Assembly: GCA_032622095.1 (NCBI GenBank)
Contig: CP136069.1
Span: forward strand, 89,943,878 to 90,007,877
DNA from: Siphonodentalium dalli
Taxonomy: Eukaryota; Mollusca; Scaphopoda; Gadilida; Siphonodentaliidae
Direction: 5' to 3'
DNA length: 64,000 nucleotides
Both the position numbers and the translations under genes were made by a program. Shown here piece by piece: positions 40,980 to 52,318 of this stretch. The stretch's first letter is position 1; every line of letters starts with the position of its first letter. The notes under the pieces were generated by a model. It worked only from the letters and a program-made list of their open reading frames with translations. It did not search any database and was not told the DNA's origin.

Positions 40980-42223
40980 GTAAGTTGTTGAGAGATGTTG
41001 ATCTTATTCTCTGTGAAGTAACCATTTTTCACCAGTCAACATCTATGCCTCTGTCAATGTGTAGATCATTTGGCATGTTCAGGTAATAAATACAATAAAC
41101 AGACTCAGACTTCTATGAACATGTTACCTGAGCATTGCCTAGGAACACATAAATTTTGGTAGAGTATATGGTACATGTACCTGCCCGTTTTTTTTACCGA
41201 TTATTTCTAGATTATAACCTTGATTATTTTTACGTAGAAAATGCCATTTTCTTTTTTTCAGAATGACAAATTTTCCAAAATTATTCACCTTTGTGGTTTT
41301 GGCAAAAAGTAATCCAGAGACTAGATTCAACCTGGGTATCTTTTGTACCAGTTTTGGCGAACCTGGCTGACTTTTTGTGTAACATTGCTGACTTTTTGCG
41401 CATTTCGGAAACCTGGGTGACTAAGGTCCAATTCAGCCATTCTAAGCGGCTCTTTAGTTTATCGGTATAGATCTGTCTTATAAACCAGGCATGTCATTTT
41501 ATCATTGCATTTTTATTTCCTTATGAATATACCAGGTAAAATCCTATCACTCCATGAATCTCACATTTGTTTGGGGACCATAATGGAAATAAATGGTCTT
41601 TGGACTGTTTTCTTATACTATCCCCGACGGTTTTTGGTGGTCCCCTGTTAGTGTCAGACAACTGCTTTACAGTCTTATACTCAGAATAAATGGCACACTC
41701 ATGCTGGGCTTTGATCAAATGGGGAAGTGGCTATGTACCATATAGTATATCGCACCCTTCTGCAGGTGACAGGTCTGTGTCCAGTAAAAATTATTCTACA
41801 TCTTACAAAATCTGTTAACCTGGTACGTGTTATATGACTTACATGTAGGTATCATGTATTCCTTTTGCTATTTTATCATTACATGTAGGTTGTCCAACAT
41901 TAATATTTCTCTAAAGACCATTAAAACATATTAATATCTTACACTTGGGATTTAGAGTAATACCCTAAATAATTGACTCCTAAACCACAGCAGAATTATG
42001 GGTAATTTTTCACGATTAAGTCGGAAATATGGCTTGTTGCCATTCATCGGGAAGCTCTCAGTGAGAGGTTTCTGATGAATGGCAACAAGTCATATTTCCG
42101 ACTAAATCCTGAAAAATTACCCATAATTCTGCTGTGGTTAAGGAGTAGATTATTTAGGGTAGATCATGCCATGAATCTCTACTCTGCTATTTAGGGCATT
42201 ATTGTATACTTTCCTGTTTACAG
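40980..42223 (+). other. intron 2 of slc39a7 (1.2 kb)
   Basis: GTAAGT to TTTACAG. Contains the second palindromic MITE (41961-42161); nothing else recognised. Confidence 0.85.
41961..42161. mobile_element. 201-bp palindromic MITE (copy 2, intron 2)
   Basis: Same family as 40435-40631: TACCCTAAATAATTGACTCC to its inverse, with the same body (GCAGAATTATGGGTAA, ATATGGCTTGTTGCCATTCAT). Slightly less symmetrical around the loop. The TA dinucleotides at its edges may be part of the element. Confidence 0.88.
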
Positions 42224-42475
42224 GCAATGAAATTGCAGTTCTCCACAGCCATCGGTGCGATGTTGGGTACAGTTTGTAGTCTTCTTGCCAAAGGTATTGG
42301 TGATGCAGCCACTGCCTGGATCCTGCCTTTTACAGCTGGAGGATTTATTTATATAGCCACCGTATCTGTGATTCCAGAACTCTTAAAAGAATCGAGTCTT
42401 ATGCAGTCATTCAAGGAGATACTGGCTCTGTTGACGGGAGTCTTTATGATGGTGCTCATTGCTGTATATGAATGA
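42224..42475 (+). CDS. slc39a7: SLC39A7/ZIP7, coding exon 3 and stop
   Basis: 252 nt encoding residues 308-390 and TGA. It contains the last membrane helices, including the conserved [20 protein letters not shown] and the C-terminal MMVLIAVYE. It opens in phase 0 (GCA ATG AAA) directly after CAG, fitting exon 2. Confidence 0.95.
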   Translation, partial: AMKLQFSTAIGAMLGTVCSLLAKGIGDAATAWILPFTAGGFIYIATVSVIPELLKESSLMQSFKEILALLTGVFMMVLIAVYE

Positions 42476-42512
42476 TGTTGGCAAAAAGCTAATTGTCTAA
42501 CAGCATTCTTAA

Positions 42513-42769
42513 CCCTTTCATGACGGGAGCTGTGCTGGTGCAGCATTAAATATCCTGTGCCAGTACATTATCTTATATATGCGAGTCTCCCATAGGGAGC
42601 CTCACATATATAAGAGAATGCACTGGCTTACAAGGTCAAGGTAAATATTGTTAGGCCAATGCATTCTCTTATGTATGCGAGGCTACATAGTAGTGGAGAC
42701 TCACATATATAAGAGAATGCATGGCACAGGGTTTTTGCAAAATTTCATGAAGCTCCAGTCATTGAATTG
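42513..42769. mobile_element. TTAA-flanked MITE in the zinc-transporter 3' flank
   Basis: 257 bp between TTAA (42509-42512) and TTAA (42770-42773). The ends are imperfect inverted repeats (CCCTTTCATGACGGGAGCT against AGCTCCAGTCATTGAATTG). Inside are two inverted modules built on CATTCTCTTATATATGCGAG. A TTAA duplication with a CCCT end is typical of piggyBac-type MITEs. Related sequence at 20760-20990. Confidence 0.7.
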
Positions 42770-42868
42770 TTAAGCAGTGTTCCGATGATGCTGACGAATC
42801 CTTCTGTTGTGCAGACACATTGCGGTGTCTGTATTTTATTGTTCATACAGGTGTACTCTAGTGTTCCA

Positions 42869-42874
42869 AATAAA
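42869..42874 (+). terminator. possible polyadenylation signal AATAAA for slc39a7
   Basis: The first AATAAA after the stop that I noticed, about 390 nt downstream and beyond the inserted MITE. Position-based guess. Confidence 0.3.
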
Positions 42875-43686
42875 CATGCATGCACGTTTATTTATTTGAA
42901 AACAATTTCCACCCTGCACATTGATTATTTGGGTCTGCACATTTATTTTATTTGTATTTGCCACCTCCATCGGAAATCTGAGTATGTTTTGTTACCAAAA
43001 ATCACAAGGTGTTTCTTATTTCTCCCTTCACGTATGTTTTTATGCCAGCTGTGCGTGACTAGTATTGATACAACACATGATTTTATTTCTAACTCCATCT
43101 AAGATGTCACGTTGTTTATGTTTTGACAAGAGTGTGCATGATGGACACTGGAACAGGCATATCAATAGCCATATCACAGACTGGATAGGATCTGCCCTTG
43201 TGGATCCTTGTGGAAATACTAGTGTATGTTTATGAGCATTCCGGGCAATTTCTCCATCTCATAATTACTAGATTAATAGATGGATGCAGATACATGTACC
43301 GGTAGCTCGCTAGTAGTGGAAACAAATCTAATTATAAACCCTTGGCAATCTTTCAATCCATGTAAAATTCTCCCAATGTATTGAAAATGTAACACATGTA
43401 TCTATGTACACAGATATTAAATCACTTGCTCCTGCCACAAATTTTCCATGTGATAAATAGTCACTGTGATCGCCAACTGCACTTCCCTGCACATTTATTC
43501 GGGTCTGCACGTTTCTTAAATTTCCTGATTTCCACGTTACATGTTTATTAGGGACTGCACGTAAATTTGGAACACTATAGAGTATTTTGTTATGACGCAG
43601 ACTTTCAAATAGTAGCAGATACATTCGATATTGGAATAAATGCTATATTGCAAACCAATCATGCTTGTAAATAATGTGTCTGTCAT
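42875..43686. other. unassigned sequence downstream of slc39a7
   Basis: No gene or repeat edge supported. GTTCC..AAATAAACATGCATGCACG near 42861 has a loosely inverse counterpart near 43530-43575 (CGTGCAG/TTTATT words). Confidence 0.4.
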
Positions 43687-44162
43687 TTGCAGAATGAGGT
43701 CCCCATACAGGGGCGCCGGAAGCATCCAAGGGCAGGGGGGGCAGAGCCTACAAAAAGGGCACTTTTTCCCAAAAAAGGGCATTTTCTCCGCAAACTCGGG
43801 AAAATAGCCATAAATTCATTGTGGCAAAAATCCCTATTTTAATGGTATTTGTCGGTTTTTGGCCGTTTTGTGATAAAATTGACAAAAAATTAATATTCCT
43901 TGTGAAATTGGTGGTATTTGGACCAAAAAAGTCACATTTTGCTATAAAAACACGAGATTAAACACACAAAAAGCATTTTCTGTCGTCAGAAAAAGGGCAA
44001 GTCCTGCCCCCGCTCGCCCCCCCTTGGTCAAGGGCAGGGTGGTCAGCTGCCCCCTCTGCCCCCCCCCTCTTCCGGCGCCCCTGTCCCCAGAGGGTGAATT
44101 CAGTCTTGCTATCCCGCAGACCGGGCTTGCATCATCAAATTCACCCTCTGAGAACCTCATTC
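43687..44162 (+). repeat. dispersed repeat TTTGCAGAATGAGGTCCCC..., interrupted by a MITE
   Basis: Homologous to 55325-55662 and 61266-61602: TTTGCAGAATGAGGTCCCCA, GAGGGTGAATT, TTCACCCTCTG and CCTCATTCTGCTTAGG. Here the CCCCA|GAGGG point is split by the 376-bp element at 43708. Confidence 0.8.
43708..44083 (+). mobile_element. hAT-like MITE with 8-bp target duplication
   Basis: 376 bp with ends CAGGGGCGCCGGAAG and CTTCCGGCGCCCCTG (15 bp inverted). Flanks TCCCCATA (43700-43707) and TCCCCAGA (44084-44091) match at 7 of 8 positions, and the uninterrupted site is seen in the related repeats at 55338 and 61279. CAGGGGCG ends with an 8-bp duplication are hAT hallmarks. No transposase. Confidence 0.82.
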
Positions 44163-44250
44163 TGCTTAGGCCTCAACTGTTATGGGAGACCTAGGTTCAG
44201 ATTGAAGTTCCCCAGTTGAAGTTGATGTTCACCCATTAGTCACCTCAATT

Positions 44251-44502
44251 ATGCATTTTATCTTCTGCACATTAGGGGATATAGAAACTTCCCAGAAGCT
44301 TTGTCTATCTGTTATGGATGAAATCTATGTTATTACCAAAGCTGTCAAATCCCAACAACTGAATATTTATTGTAACAAAGTCAAATGTCCTCAGATTTAC
44401 AAAGGCGCCATCTTTGATCAGTTAAATACAACAACCACTACAGCTGACCACTACAGAAAAATCATGATGTCCATGACGCTTCAATGCCATATAAATAATT
44501 AA
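44251..44502 (+). pseudogene. possible transposase fragment
   Basis: An 83-codon frame containing SVMDEIYVITKAV, loosely like the MDE(I/M) strand of P-element/THAP-type transposases. No other motif. The sequence before it (TTCTGCACATTAGGGGATAT) recurs inverted near 55570, so it is probably repeat-derived. Weak. Confidence 0.2.
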
Positions 44503-45243
44503 GGTATGTGTTAATGCTTGGGTTGCATTGAAAATAGAACCTATCCCTTGGGTGCATTATCATACACAACTTAATGGATGTATCATAGCCATCTGAAGCC
44601 TTAGTGGTGCTGCGTATATTGTAATTTCAATTCAACACACAACGTAACAGATACAATGGTTTCGTCTGAACACGGCTTTACTCATATGTCACATGTTATT
44701 CAGACACATGGTGTGGAGTCTGTTGTGCATTATGTATCATTCCGAGAGTTTACACTCTGGGAAATATCTTAGGAGTCATTGTTGTATTCAGTGCTATACA
44801 ATTTACAGACACAGCTAGGCTACTTCGTTATCTTGGAGACAAAAATGGAAATTATGGTATATGTACAATTTTACAAGTACGATGTTCAGTTTCTGGTATT
44901 TGTGATATGATTCTTTGATCTGCATTAGCTGTAAGATAGATAATATTCAAGAAATATAAACCTGTATACAAAAGTTAATTTTTGATTTTGACTAGGAAGC
45001 TCTTTTACATATTTCAATAAAATGAGGATTTCTTCACATAGCTTCCATTGCCAGACAACTTTTGAGTTATCTTGACAAAGATACAATTTCCATTTTCTGT
45101 CACTTTAATGTGGTTCATGTTGGTATGTAGTGTTTGGGTTTTATTTTTCAGGAATTGCAGCGCTAAATTTAATTTATGAAAACTTTTTTTCATCAATTAA
45201 ATTTAGTTGTAAACTTGGGTTTCAGACTTTCTCTATTGGAAGA
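44503..45243. other. unassigned sequence
   Basis: No gene or repeat recognised. Confidence 0.4.
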
Positions 45244-46564
45244 TTCTAATGTGATTTTTATGTTCACGATCGGTTCTTTCGCCCCCCGTTTAATGCAATA
45301 TTATATTCGACCAGATAGTTAATTTGTGTTTCTAGTTGCCATATTACCATATATGGTTTAAACTATAGTCACAGCAACACCAATATGAGTTTTTCAGTAG
45401 TCCCAACGCATCATAGGTTGGATATACACTGGGGGAAAACTGTTTCACAAGAATCGATTCTATCGCCTATCGGGTTCCGTCTCTATCGAATTAAGTCCCG
45501 TCTCTTTCGCGACTTGAAACAAATGTTTTCAAAGTTTTGACCTCCATTTATACACTAAATTTTAAAACAGAACGTATTTTACAAAAACTATCGCTAGATT
45601 GTGTCTTTGTGCGTAATTATTGGTGATAATAATGCGAAGTCGGCTATTTTTTGCACACTCAGAAGAGTAATGTGTTTGTGTGCATTTCCTTTGTAAATTA
45701 AGCAGCATTTTGATGCTCCTTTTATCGGCCTTTTTACCTTTTAATTAGACTGAAATATGTCATCTTGTATGATCGAACACCAGGACACGATTACAGCACA
45801 GCTCTCGGTGGCTCCTCACAGTAAAAGACCCTCAAATTAATCCATCAAAAGAAGCAACGCAATGTTCCGATTCTAATGTGATTTTTATGTTCACGATCGG
45901 TTCTTTCGCCCCCCGTTTAATGCAATATTATATTCGACCAGATAGTTAATTTGTGTTTCTAGTTGCCATATTTTTCAGTAGTCCCAACGCATCATAGGTT
46001 GGATATTAAAGATTATCGGTCGATCATCTTTAATATCTGACCTATGATCGTTTGGGACCACTAAAACTCATCTATTGAGTTACTATGGCTACATTTTAAA
46101 CCATATATGACCATGTATTGTCATTGGGCAACTATAGATGTACAATCAAATAATCTGATCGAATATGAATGTACTGTAAACAGGAACGAAAGAACCGATC
46201 GTGAACATAAACATCACAATAGAATCGGAACCTTTTGTTGCTTTTTGAGGCACTAATTTGAAGGACGTGTACAGCGAGGAACCGTCGGGAGGTATTGTAT
46301 TATAATTATCTAATGTTCAACCATAAAACTTGACAAGTTTCAGTCCAATTTAAAGTAGACAAGGCCGATAATCTGAGCGTATAAAGACATAATCTGTCGA
46401 TTGTTATTGGAGAATACATTCTGTTTTGACATTCAGTCTATAAACAATGGTCAAAACTTTGAAAATATGTTTTAGAAATCGCGAAAGAGTCGGAACTTAA
46501 TTTGATAGAGACGGAACCGGAAGGGCGATAGAATCGATTCTGGTGAAACAGTTTCCCCCCAGTG
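45244..46564. repeat. nested inverted/direct repeat complex with CACTGGGGG ends
   Basis: CACTGGGGGAAAACTGTTTC at 45427 and its inverse ending at 46564 bound a unit of about 1.14 kb; the arms extend over 100 bp (GAATCGATTCTATCGCC, TTCAAAGTTTTGACC). Inside, 45869-46015 is a direct copy of 45244-45415 (GTTCACGATCGGTTCTTTCG), itself mirrored at 46020-46230 around an axis near 46018. Probably a TIR element that inserted into or captured a palindromic repeat. Confidence 0.7.
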
Positions 46565-47475
46565 GTATACAAACTACTGAAACACTGGTGCACCAGAGAT
46601 GAAAAAGTGTTCCAAAACAAAAATCTCTGAAACTGACTGAAGCAAATCTGAATGAAATAAATAAATCACAATTTAAATCAAGAGAATGCACTGACAGCAT
46701 TCCCCTTCCATCTGTTATTGCTTGTTGTATTTGTACATATAGCAAAACATGACGTCGAGCACTGATAACTGAAACTTGAAAGAACACATTTATTGAAATT
46801 AAGATATTTCTATTCCATAAGAAGTTGAAATCCCTGAATTCAGGGAATTCTATAAAACAATTCATCTCTGATGTGGATTGGTGTCACAGTGTAAATTAGA
46901 ATCATTTTGACACACAATGTATCTAAAGCTGGCGTTGGAGAAAAGTCACACTATGAAAATTCATAATTTAATGTTCATTTATTGATCTGCATTAGACATT
47001 TTCAACAGTGGTGAGATAATATTAGAAAGGTCTTTTGTCAAAGATTTTAGCAGCCACCTGAAAACATGGTGCAACAAGCCACACATTGCCAATCTGATTG
47101 GTACCCCATTAGCACTCAAATACTCTTTACTTTTCTCAAAAATATTCTCATCAAAATCTCAAATAATAAAGTTCGGTAAAAATGTGAGAGAATAATGTCA
47201 AGTATTTCAGCAAAATGGGGTATCAACATGTTTGAAGTATAATATTAATTGGTCATATAATCGACATCATAACATTACTGTGCCATGGTATACCTCGTAT
47301 TGTTTTTTTTTTATTTATATTACTTCACATATTTTCTGATCGGGATATTTCTGGTTGTAGAAATAATTCTAGTTGTTCAAGAGCACAAGACCAGCAAATC
47401 TTTAGGTTATACTGCTGTCAATGTGTTTCGGAGTGACATCTAGCAGATGCGGGAGGAATATATAGAATAGAATAA
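46565..47475. other. unassigned sequence
   Basis: No gene or repeat supported. A T-run near 47305 and a (ATAGA)-like stretch near 47460 precede the duplication edge. Confidence 0.4.
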
Positions 47476-47964
47476 AATAGACACTGAGCTCTAATTGGTC
47501 AATAGCCTTGTTTGTTTTTGCATAAAAAAATCATCACCCCTCTTCCATATGATTTCCCTTGGTAAAATAGCCATTGGCACAGGAATTAACCCTTTGTAGT
47601 GAAGTTTGAATTTTGTGGTGTGTTCTAAAATATGAAATTATTTTGCATAAAAAGTTTCCGCAAATATTAATCTTTCAGATTTAATGAAAATTTTGGACCT
47701 AGGATTTATATTGTGAACAGAAAATGCTAAAACGTTTGCTCTGAGGCCTATGGAAAACATTTACACCAGTGTAACCTATAGTGACCGACGACCTACTTTC
47801 ACTAATGCTTGAGATGGCAAAGAGCCACTTAGAATTATAAGAAGACTTGTTTTTAATCAGAATTCTATTTGGAATGCCCAAGCTTAAATAGTTGGATAAG
47901 TACATGCAAGTCAGACGTTATGTTTGTTAAGGTGTGCATCTACCCTGATGAAATGAACTGGTTA

Positions 47965-49410
47965 TTCCAGATTAGACGGTCCCCATATCATCAAGATTAC
48001 AACAACAACATTTCTTCAAAATACGGTTTAGTAATTAGAATCCATTAATTGCAACAAAATAATGCTAACCACTGTCAAATATGGTATCAAATTTCCCAAA
48101 ACGTGTTATTTATCAACATTTTATTCAACGAAATATGGCTGTATTATCACTTGAGTATCATGAAATTTGGCCGTATTACCACTTGATTTTAGAGTTATCC
48201 ATCTTCATCCGCAATTTGGTCCAAGACTGCCAGTTTGATGACTCATTTCTGGGCCACAAATAATTGCACATCTCGAGAAATAATAAACTTCCAAAATTTA
48301 TATCTGATCACTCTGAGCTTGATGGGTGGGTTCCTCGACTCGAATCACATATTTTTTACCCCCGAAGCCAAAGAAATAGTAATTTGGGAGCATTAATTCG
48401 GATAATGCATCTTTAACACTGCCATTGAGTAGATATTAATAGCGAGTTTGCGATTACAAACCGGTACGGGTACCGGTACGCGTACAGGTAGCTACCCGTA
48501 CCGGTACACGTTTTGAAATCGCAAACTGTTTTACCGGTAGAATTCATCACATCGACTGGTAATGTATGGTGAGCCAACTGCAACAAAAAAGATATTATGA
48601 TATAGATTGTTATTCGCGTTATTGGCCTATGTTATACTTAGCGTTATGGGTTGTTGGAAATATGTATTTAGATTAGATGAGCCCCATGATAATCAGTTGC
48701 TTTCATCAAGGACGATCTAGGTGGCAGTTGGAAGAGGACGTTGCTTTTCTTTCACTCATATTGGTAACATTTTCAACAATTGGATTCTACATTTCATAGA
48801 CCGATCGAGTGTTGACAATAAATCGGTTGGAATTTTTAAACTTAGAAAATAGATTATGATAGCTCAAATATACAATTACGTTATATATAGTTAAAATGTC
48901 CAACCAATATTCGGTGTAAAATGTATTGTTTTAGACCAAGGGTCTAATATTGTCCTACATGTACTTTCAGTTCGATATAATACCGCATTTGTCCCTTATT
49001 TTAGTTGGGGAATATTTAGTCATATTAAAGATGCATAATCCGAATTAACGCTCCGAAGTTACTATATTTGGCTTCGGGGGTAAAACTAAATATTTGATTC
49101 GAATCGAGGAACCCACCATCAAAGCGCAGAGTGATCAGATATCGATTTTTGAAGTTTGTTATTTCTTGAATTGTGTAATTATTTGTGGCCCAGAAAAGAG
49201 TCATCAAACCGACGGTCTCGGACAAAATTGCAAACGAAGATGCTTAACTCTAAAATCAAGTGGTAATGCGGCCAAAATTTTATACTATAGTTGACAGCAG
49301 TTAGCATTATTTTGTTGTAATTAATCGATTCTGATAACAAAAGCTTATTTTGAAGAAATGTTCTTGTTGTAACTTTATGATATGGGGACCGTCTGATCGG
49401 TTTGAGTAGC
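47965..49410. repeat. inverted pair of the CCCCGAAGCC repeat family (copy A)
   Basis: The arms, about 450 bp each, start near AGACGGTCCCCATATCATCA and end near TATGGGGACCGTCTGATCGG. Shared inverted words include ACTTGATTTTAGAGTTA and TTCGGATAATGCATCTTTAA (against TTAAAGATGCATAATCCGAA). The counterpart in copy B is near 56665-58095. Confidence 0.7.
48442..48530. repeat. hairpin with clustered GGTACGGGTACC motifs (copy A)
   Basis: AGTTTGCGATT and AAATCGCAAACT flank CCGGTACGGGTACCGGTACG..GCTACCCGTACCGG (partial quotes). Also present in copy B near 57130-57220. A related GCGAATTTGCGAT end occurs inverted near 50695. Confidence 0.75.
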
Positions 49411-49843
49411 TTTAAGTAAATCCTTGTTTGGAATCTTTCAACAGATCGAAGGGTCGGCCCGTCGGGGCAAGGGAATATTTATCCCAAGAATTGGGATTGT
49501 TGTCGGGATCTAAACACGGAGGTAGGTTGAAATGTTTAACTTGGTAACAAAAAAGGTGTCAAAATGTCAGAAAACAGCTGAAACTCGCTCTACTTATATG
49601 CTTAGATTTTGTAGAGTATGTATAGGTATTTCGTGTATTTGGCGACCTATATTATCCCCACTACAGTATACACAAGTATTGTGGTTCAAATGCGCCATGT
49701 CCGTTTAGATAGTAAATATATATTAAAATGAGAAATCAGTCCCCACCTACATACGATAAGGTAACTAAACGGTAATTGTATTCAAATGTGCAATGCATAG
49801 ATAAATCCACGATATATTTATGTCCTTGTACAATGGTTTGAGA

Positions 49844-50292
49844 CAGGGACGTGACGACACCCCCTCCCCAACTTTGGTCAAATGTTCAACATTTGGAAAT
49901 TTGATATACCTGACACAACATTTGTTGGAAATTTCACACAAACAATAGGTTGAAATTGTTTTCGTAGTTTGATTTTCGAACAATTTATTAGTGGATAATT
50001 TGTAGTTTTTAGACCAACATTTGCATATTTCCCTATTTTTGGTAACAAAATTTGGACTGAAATGGCTGTCAGAAACAGTTGGAAATTGTTCAAGCTTGGG
50101 GGGGGTGGGGGGGGGGGGGGGGGGGGCTGTCAGGTCTCAAAATTTCCAACAATTGGAAAGCATGATGCCAGCCAAGGGGAGGGGTGGATTTACGTGCAAA
50201 CTTATGAATTTGATATGGTTTGAGATGTGTAGTTAGAAATTCGAAGGTGGACACCCTTCCTAACGCGCAGACCATCTATAGCCACGTCCCTG
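49844..50292 (+). repeat. CAGGGACGTG-ended element (hAT-like ends), copy A
   Basis: Starts CAGGGACGTGACGACACC and ends ATAGCCACGTCCCTG. It includes a long G-run (50097-50127) that copy B has shortened to GGGGGTGGGGG. The end sequence is shared with 24071-24740 and 29532-29850. No transposase and no clean duplication. Confidence 0.55.
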
Positions 50293-51170
50293 CAATGGCG
50301 TCTATAGCACCATCTACTCACTCTATTAATCACAACCTGTCATTAATGCAGTGAACAAAGTTGTTAGTGAAAACAAATCGGCCTTCCGTATTTATCTAAA
50401 TGCTAGAAGTCGCCTCGAGAATTTGAACACAAATCCTGGGTTAAAATGACAACTTTATCAATAATATTTGCCCATGAAATCTTTCAATAAATAGGTTAAC
50501 GCATAGCTGACTGGAATTTCATGGAATTCATGGACCCTTGAGTGAGAAAATCGTAATGAAAGGCTACCGGTCAATGGGACAAATCTACCCGTTTCAATTC
50601 GCTATCGCTTTATGTGCTGCATTGAAAGTACCCAAGTGACCGTGACGATGTTCACAGATTTACCCGTACACGTTCCCGTCGAACGGGTATCGCAAATTCG
50701 CTAATAGTCAGCTTTACCAATCTTGTTCAGATTGTATGACAGTAATATGCTGCATTATGTACACAAACAATTGACTTATGTACTAATATACACTCAGCAA
50801 ATAATATTGCTCTGTGTTTTCTCAAAGTGATTTCAACAAAGAGTTCCTGAATGAACTTTAAGCCAAGTGAATCAAGGTGATGATATCATTTATACAGATT
50901 ACCTCGCCTTTATATAGTCTGGGTGGGGAGAAGCTTGTGATTGGCTGTTGCCATGGTTTTATTTGGGTCAGGCATGGGTGAGTGTAGTGCTGATAATGGT
51001 TCTCATATGGTTCTCATGTATGGTTAGAGAACGATTTGGGAACCCGACCCTGCAAATTATGCGAAATCCACTGGATTTTCACCCTCGGAACACTGACCTC
51101 ACTCGGTATGAACAGGAAGGACTTCTAGTAATATTCCTTCAATTACTTTCTGTTTTACATTGTTAGACCC

Positions 51171-51282
51171 ACAGGCCCCTGGGGAAAATTACTAGAATAC
51201 CAATATAGACTATACCAGTGTAAACTGTGTTTACACTGGTATAGTCTATATTTGTATTTTAGTAATTTTCCCCAGGGGCCTG
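51171..51282. repeat. 112-bp palindromic element (copy A)
   Basis: ACAGGCCCCTGGGGAAAATT to AATTTTCCCCAGGGGCCTGT with arms of about 54 bp around AAACTGTGTTT. Copy B: 59870-59981. Confidence 0.9.
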
Positions 51283-52008
51283 TTGTTTGACCTAGTATGT
51301 CATGAGTGGAGCCGAATTTGACCCTTTCTATACTAAACAGTCATTGACGAGTAGTTCCCTTAGGAAGTGTTCAGATAATAAGTTCAACAAACAACCATTA
51401 TCTGAAATATTTCCGACCAATGAATATATTGTTTTTCTGTCTTGTCTTCTGCTTCTACTAACTGAACACCCCTCCAAATGAATACTAGACTGTTCCAATG
51501 AATGTTTTTATAACTGAATGGGAGAATCCATCTAGTATAAAAAGGGTTAACTCGTGGCCACCCGAAGATCAAGAACCTGACCCAATAGTCTCATCCAAAT
51601 TTTCGTGCATGGTGGTCAAAATAGCACGAAGACTTTCTTTGCTAAATCGGCTCTGTGGCCAGAACCGACCATAAATCCTTGCATGTTCATGTGGTGCCAC
51701 TGCTACCCCATGACCATTCCACAATGCAGGAACTCAGTGTGAGTAAGGTTCTATCATGTGACTTGGATTTTTGTTTGTTTATAATGCTACTGTAATGTAA
51801 TATTCCATTTATTGTTTTGCATACATTTACATGATATATAATCACACACCCTCTACATTCACACAATTAGCTCCCGTAGGAATCAGTACATTTTGCCATA
51901 TGGTTTACATGAATATTTGAAATATATGTTACTTATAATTGTTTTGGTAGTTTTGAAAAGTTGTTCAAATGATTAATGTTCTATTAACATGTATTGTTAT
52001 ATGATTAT

Positions 52009-52165
52009 AAGGAATGACTTGCAGATCAATTGGGGTCATTGGTTTTAACCGGCAGAGTAATTAAACAAAGAGTAATTAAACAAAGTACCTGTAATTCATT
52101 CACTTTGTTTAATTACTCTGCCGGCCAAAATCCAATGACCCCAATCGATCTGCAAGTCATTTCTT
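52009..52165. repeat. 157-bp palindromic element (copy A)
   Basis: The arms GGAATGACTTGCAGATC..GGGGTCATTGG and CCAATGACCCC..GATCTGCAAGTCATTTC include GCAGAGTAATTAAACAAAG and its inverse. Copy B: 60716-60862. Confidence 0.88.
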
Positions 52166-52318
52166 AAATAACACCACATTCCTCCCACCATTTTATGAAA
52201 ATATCATAGTGTCCATTGTTTTGATTCATTATAAATGCTTTGAGAATCTACATTTTCTGATTATACCACAACATTAACAATTGAGTACACAAAATTAGCT
52301 TATATTGAGGTACAGGTA

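Noticed and set aside
50097-50127. G-run as a functional quadruplex
   Set aside because: Length differs sharply between the two duplicated copies and similar runs occur in many repeats here; more likely unstable or mis-sequenced homopolymer.
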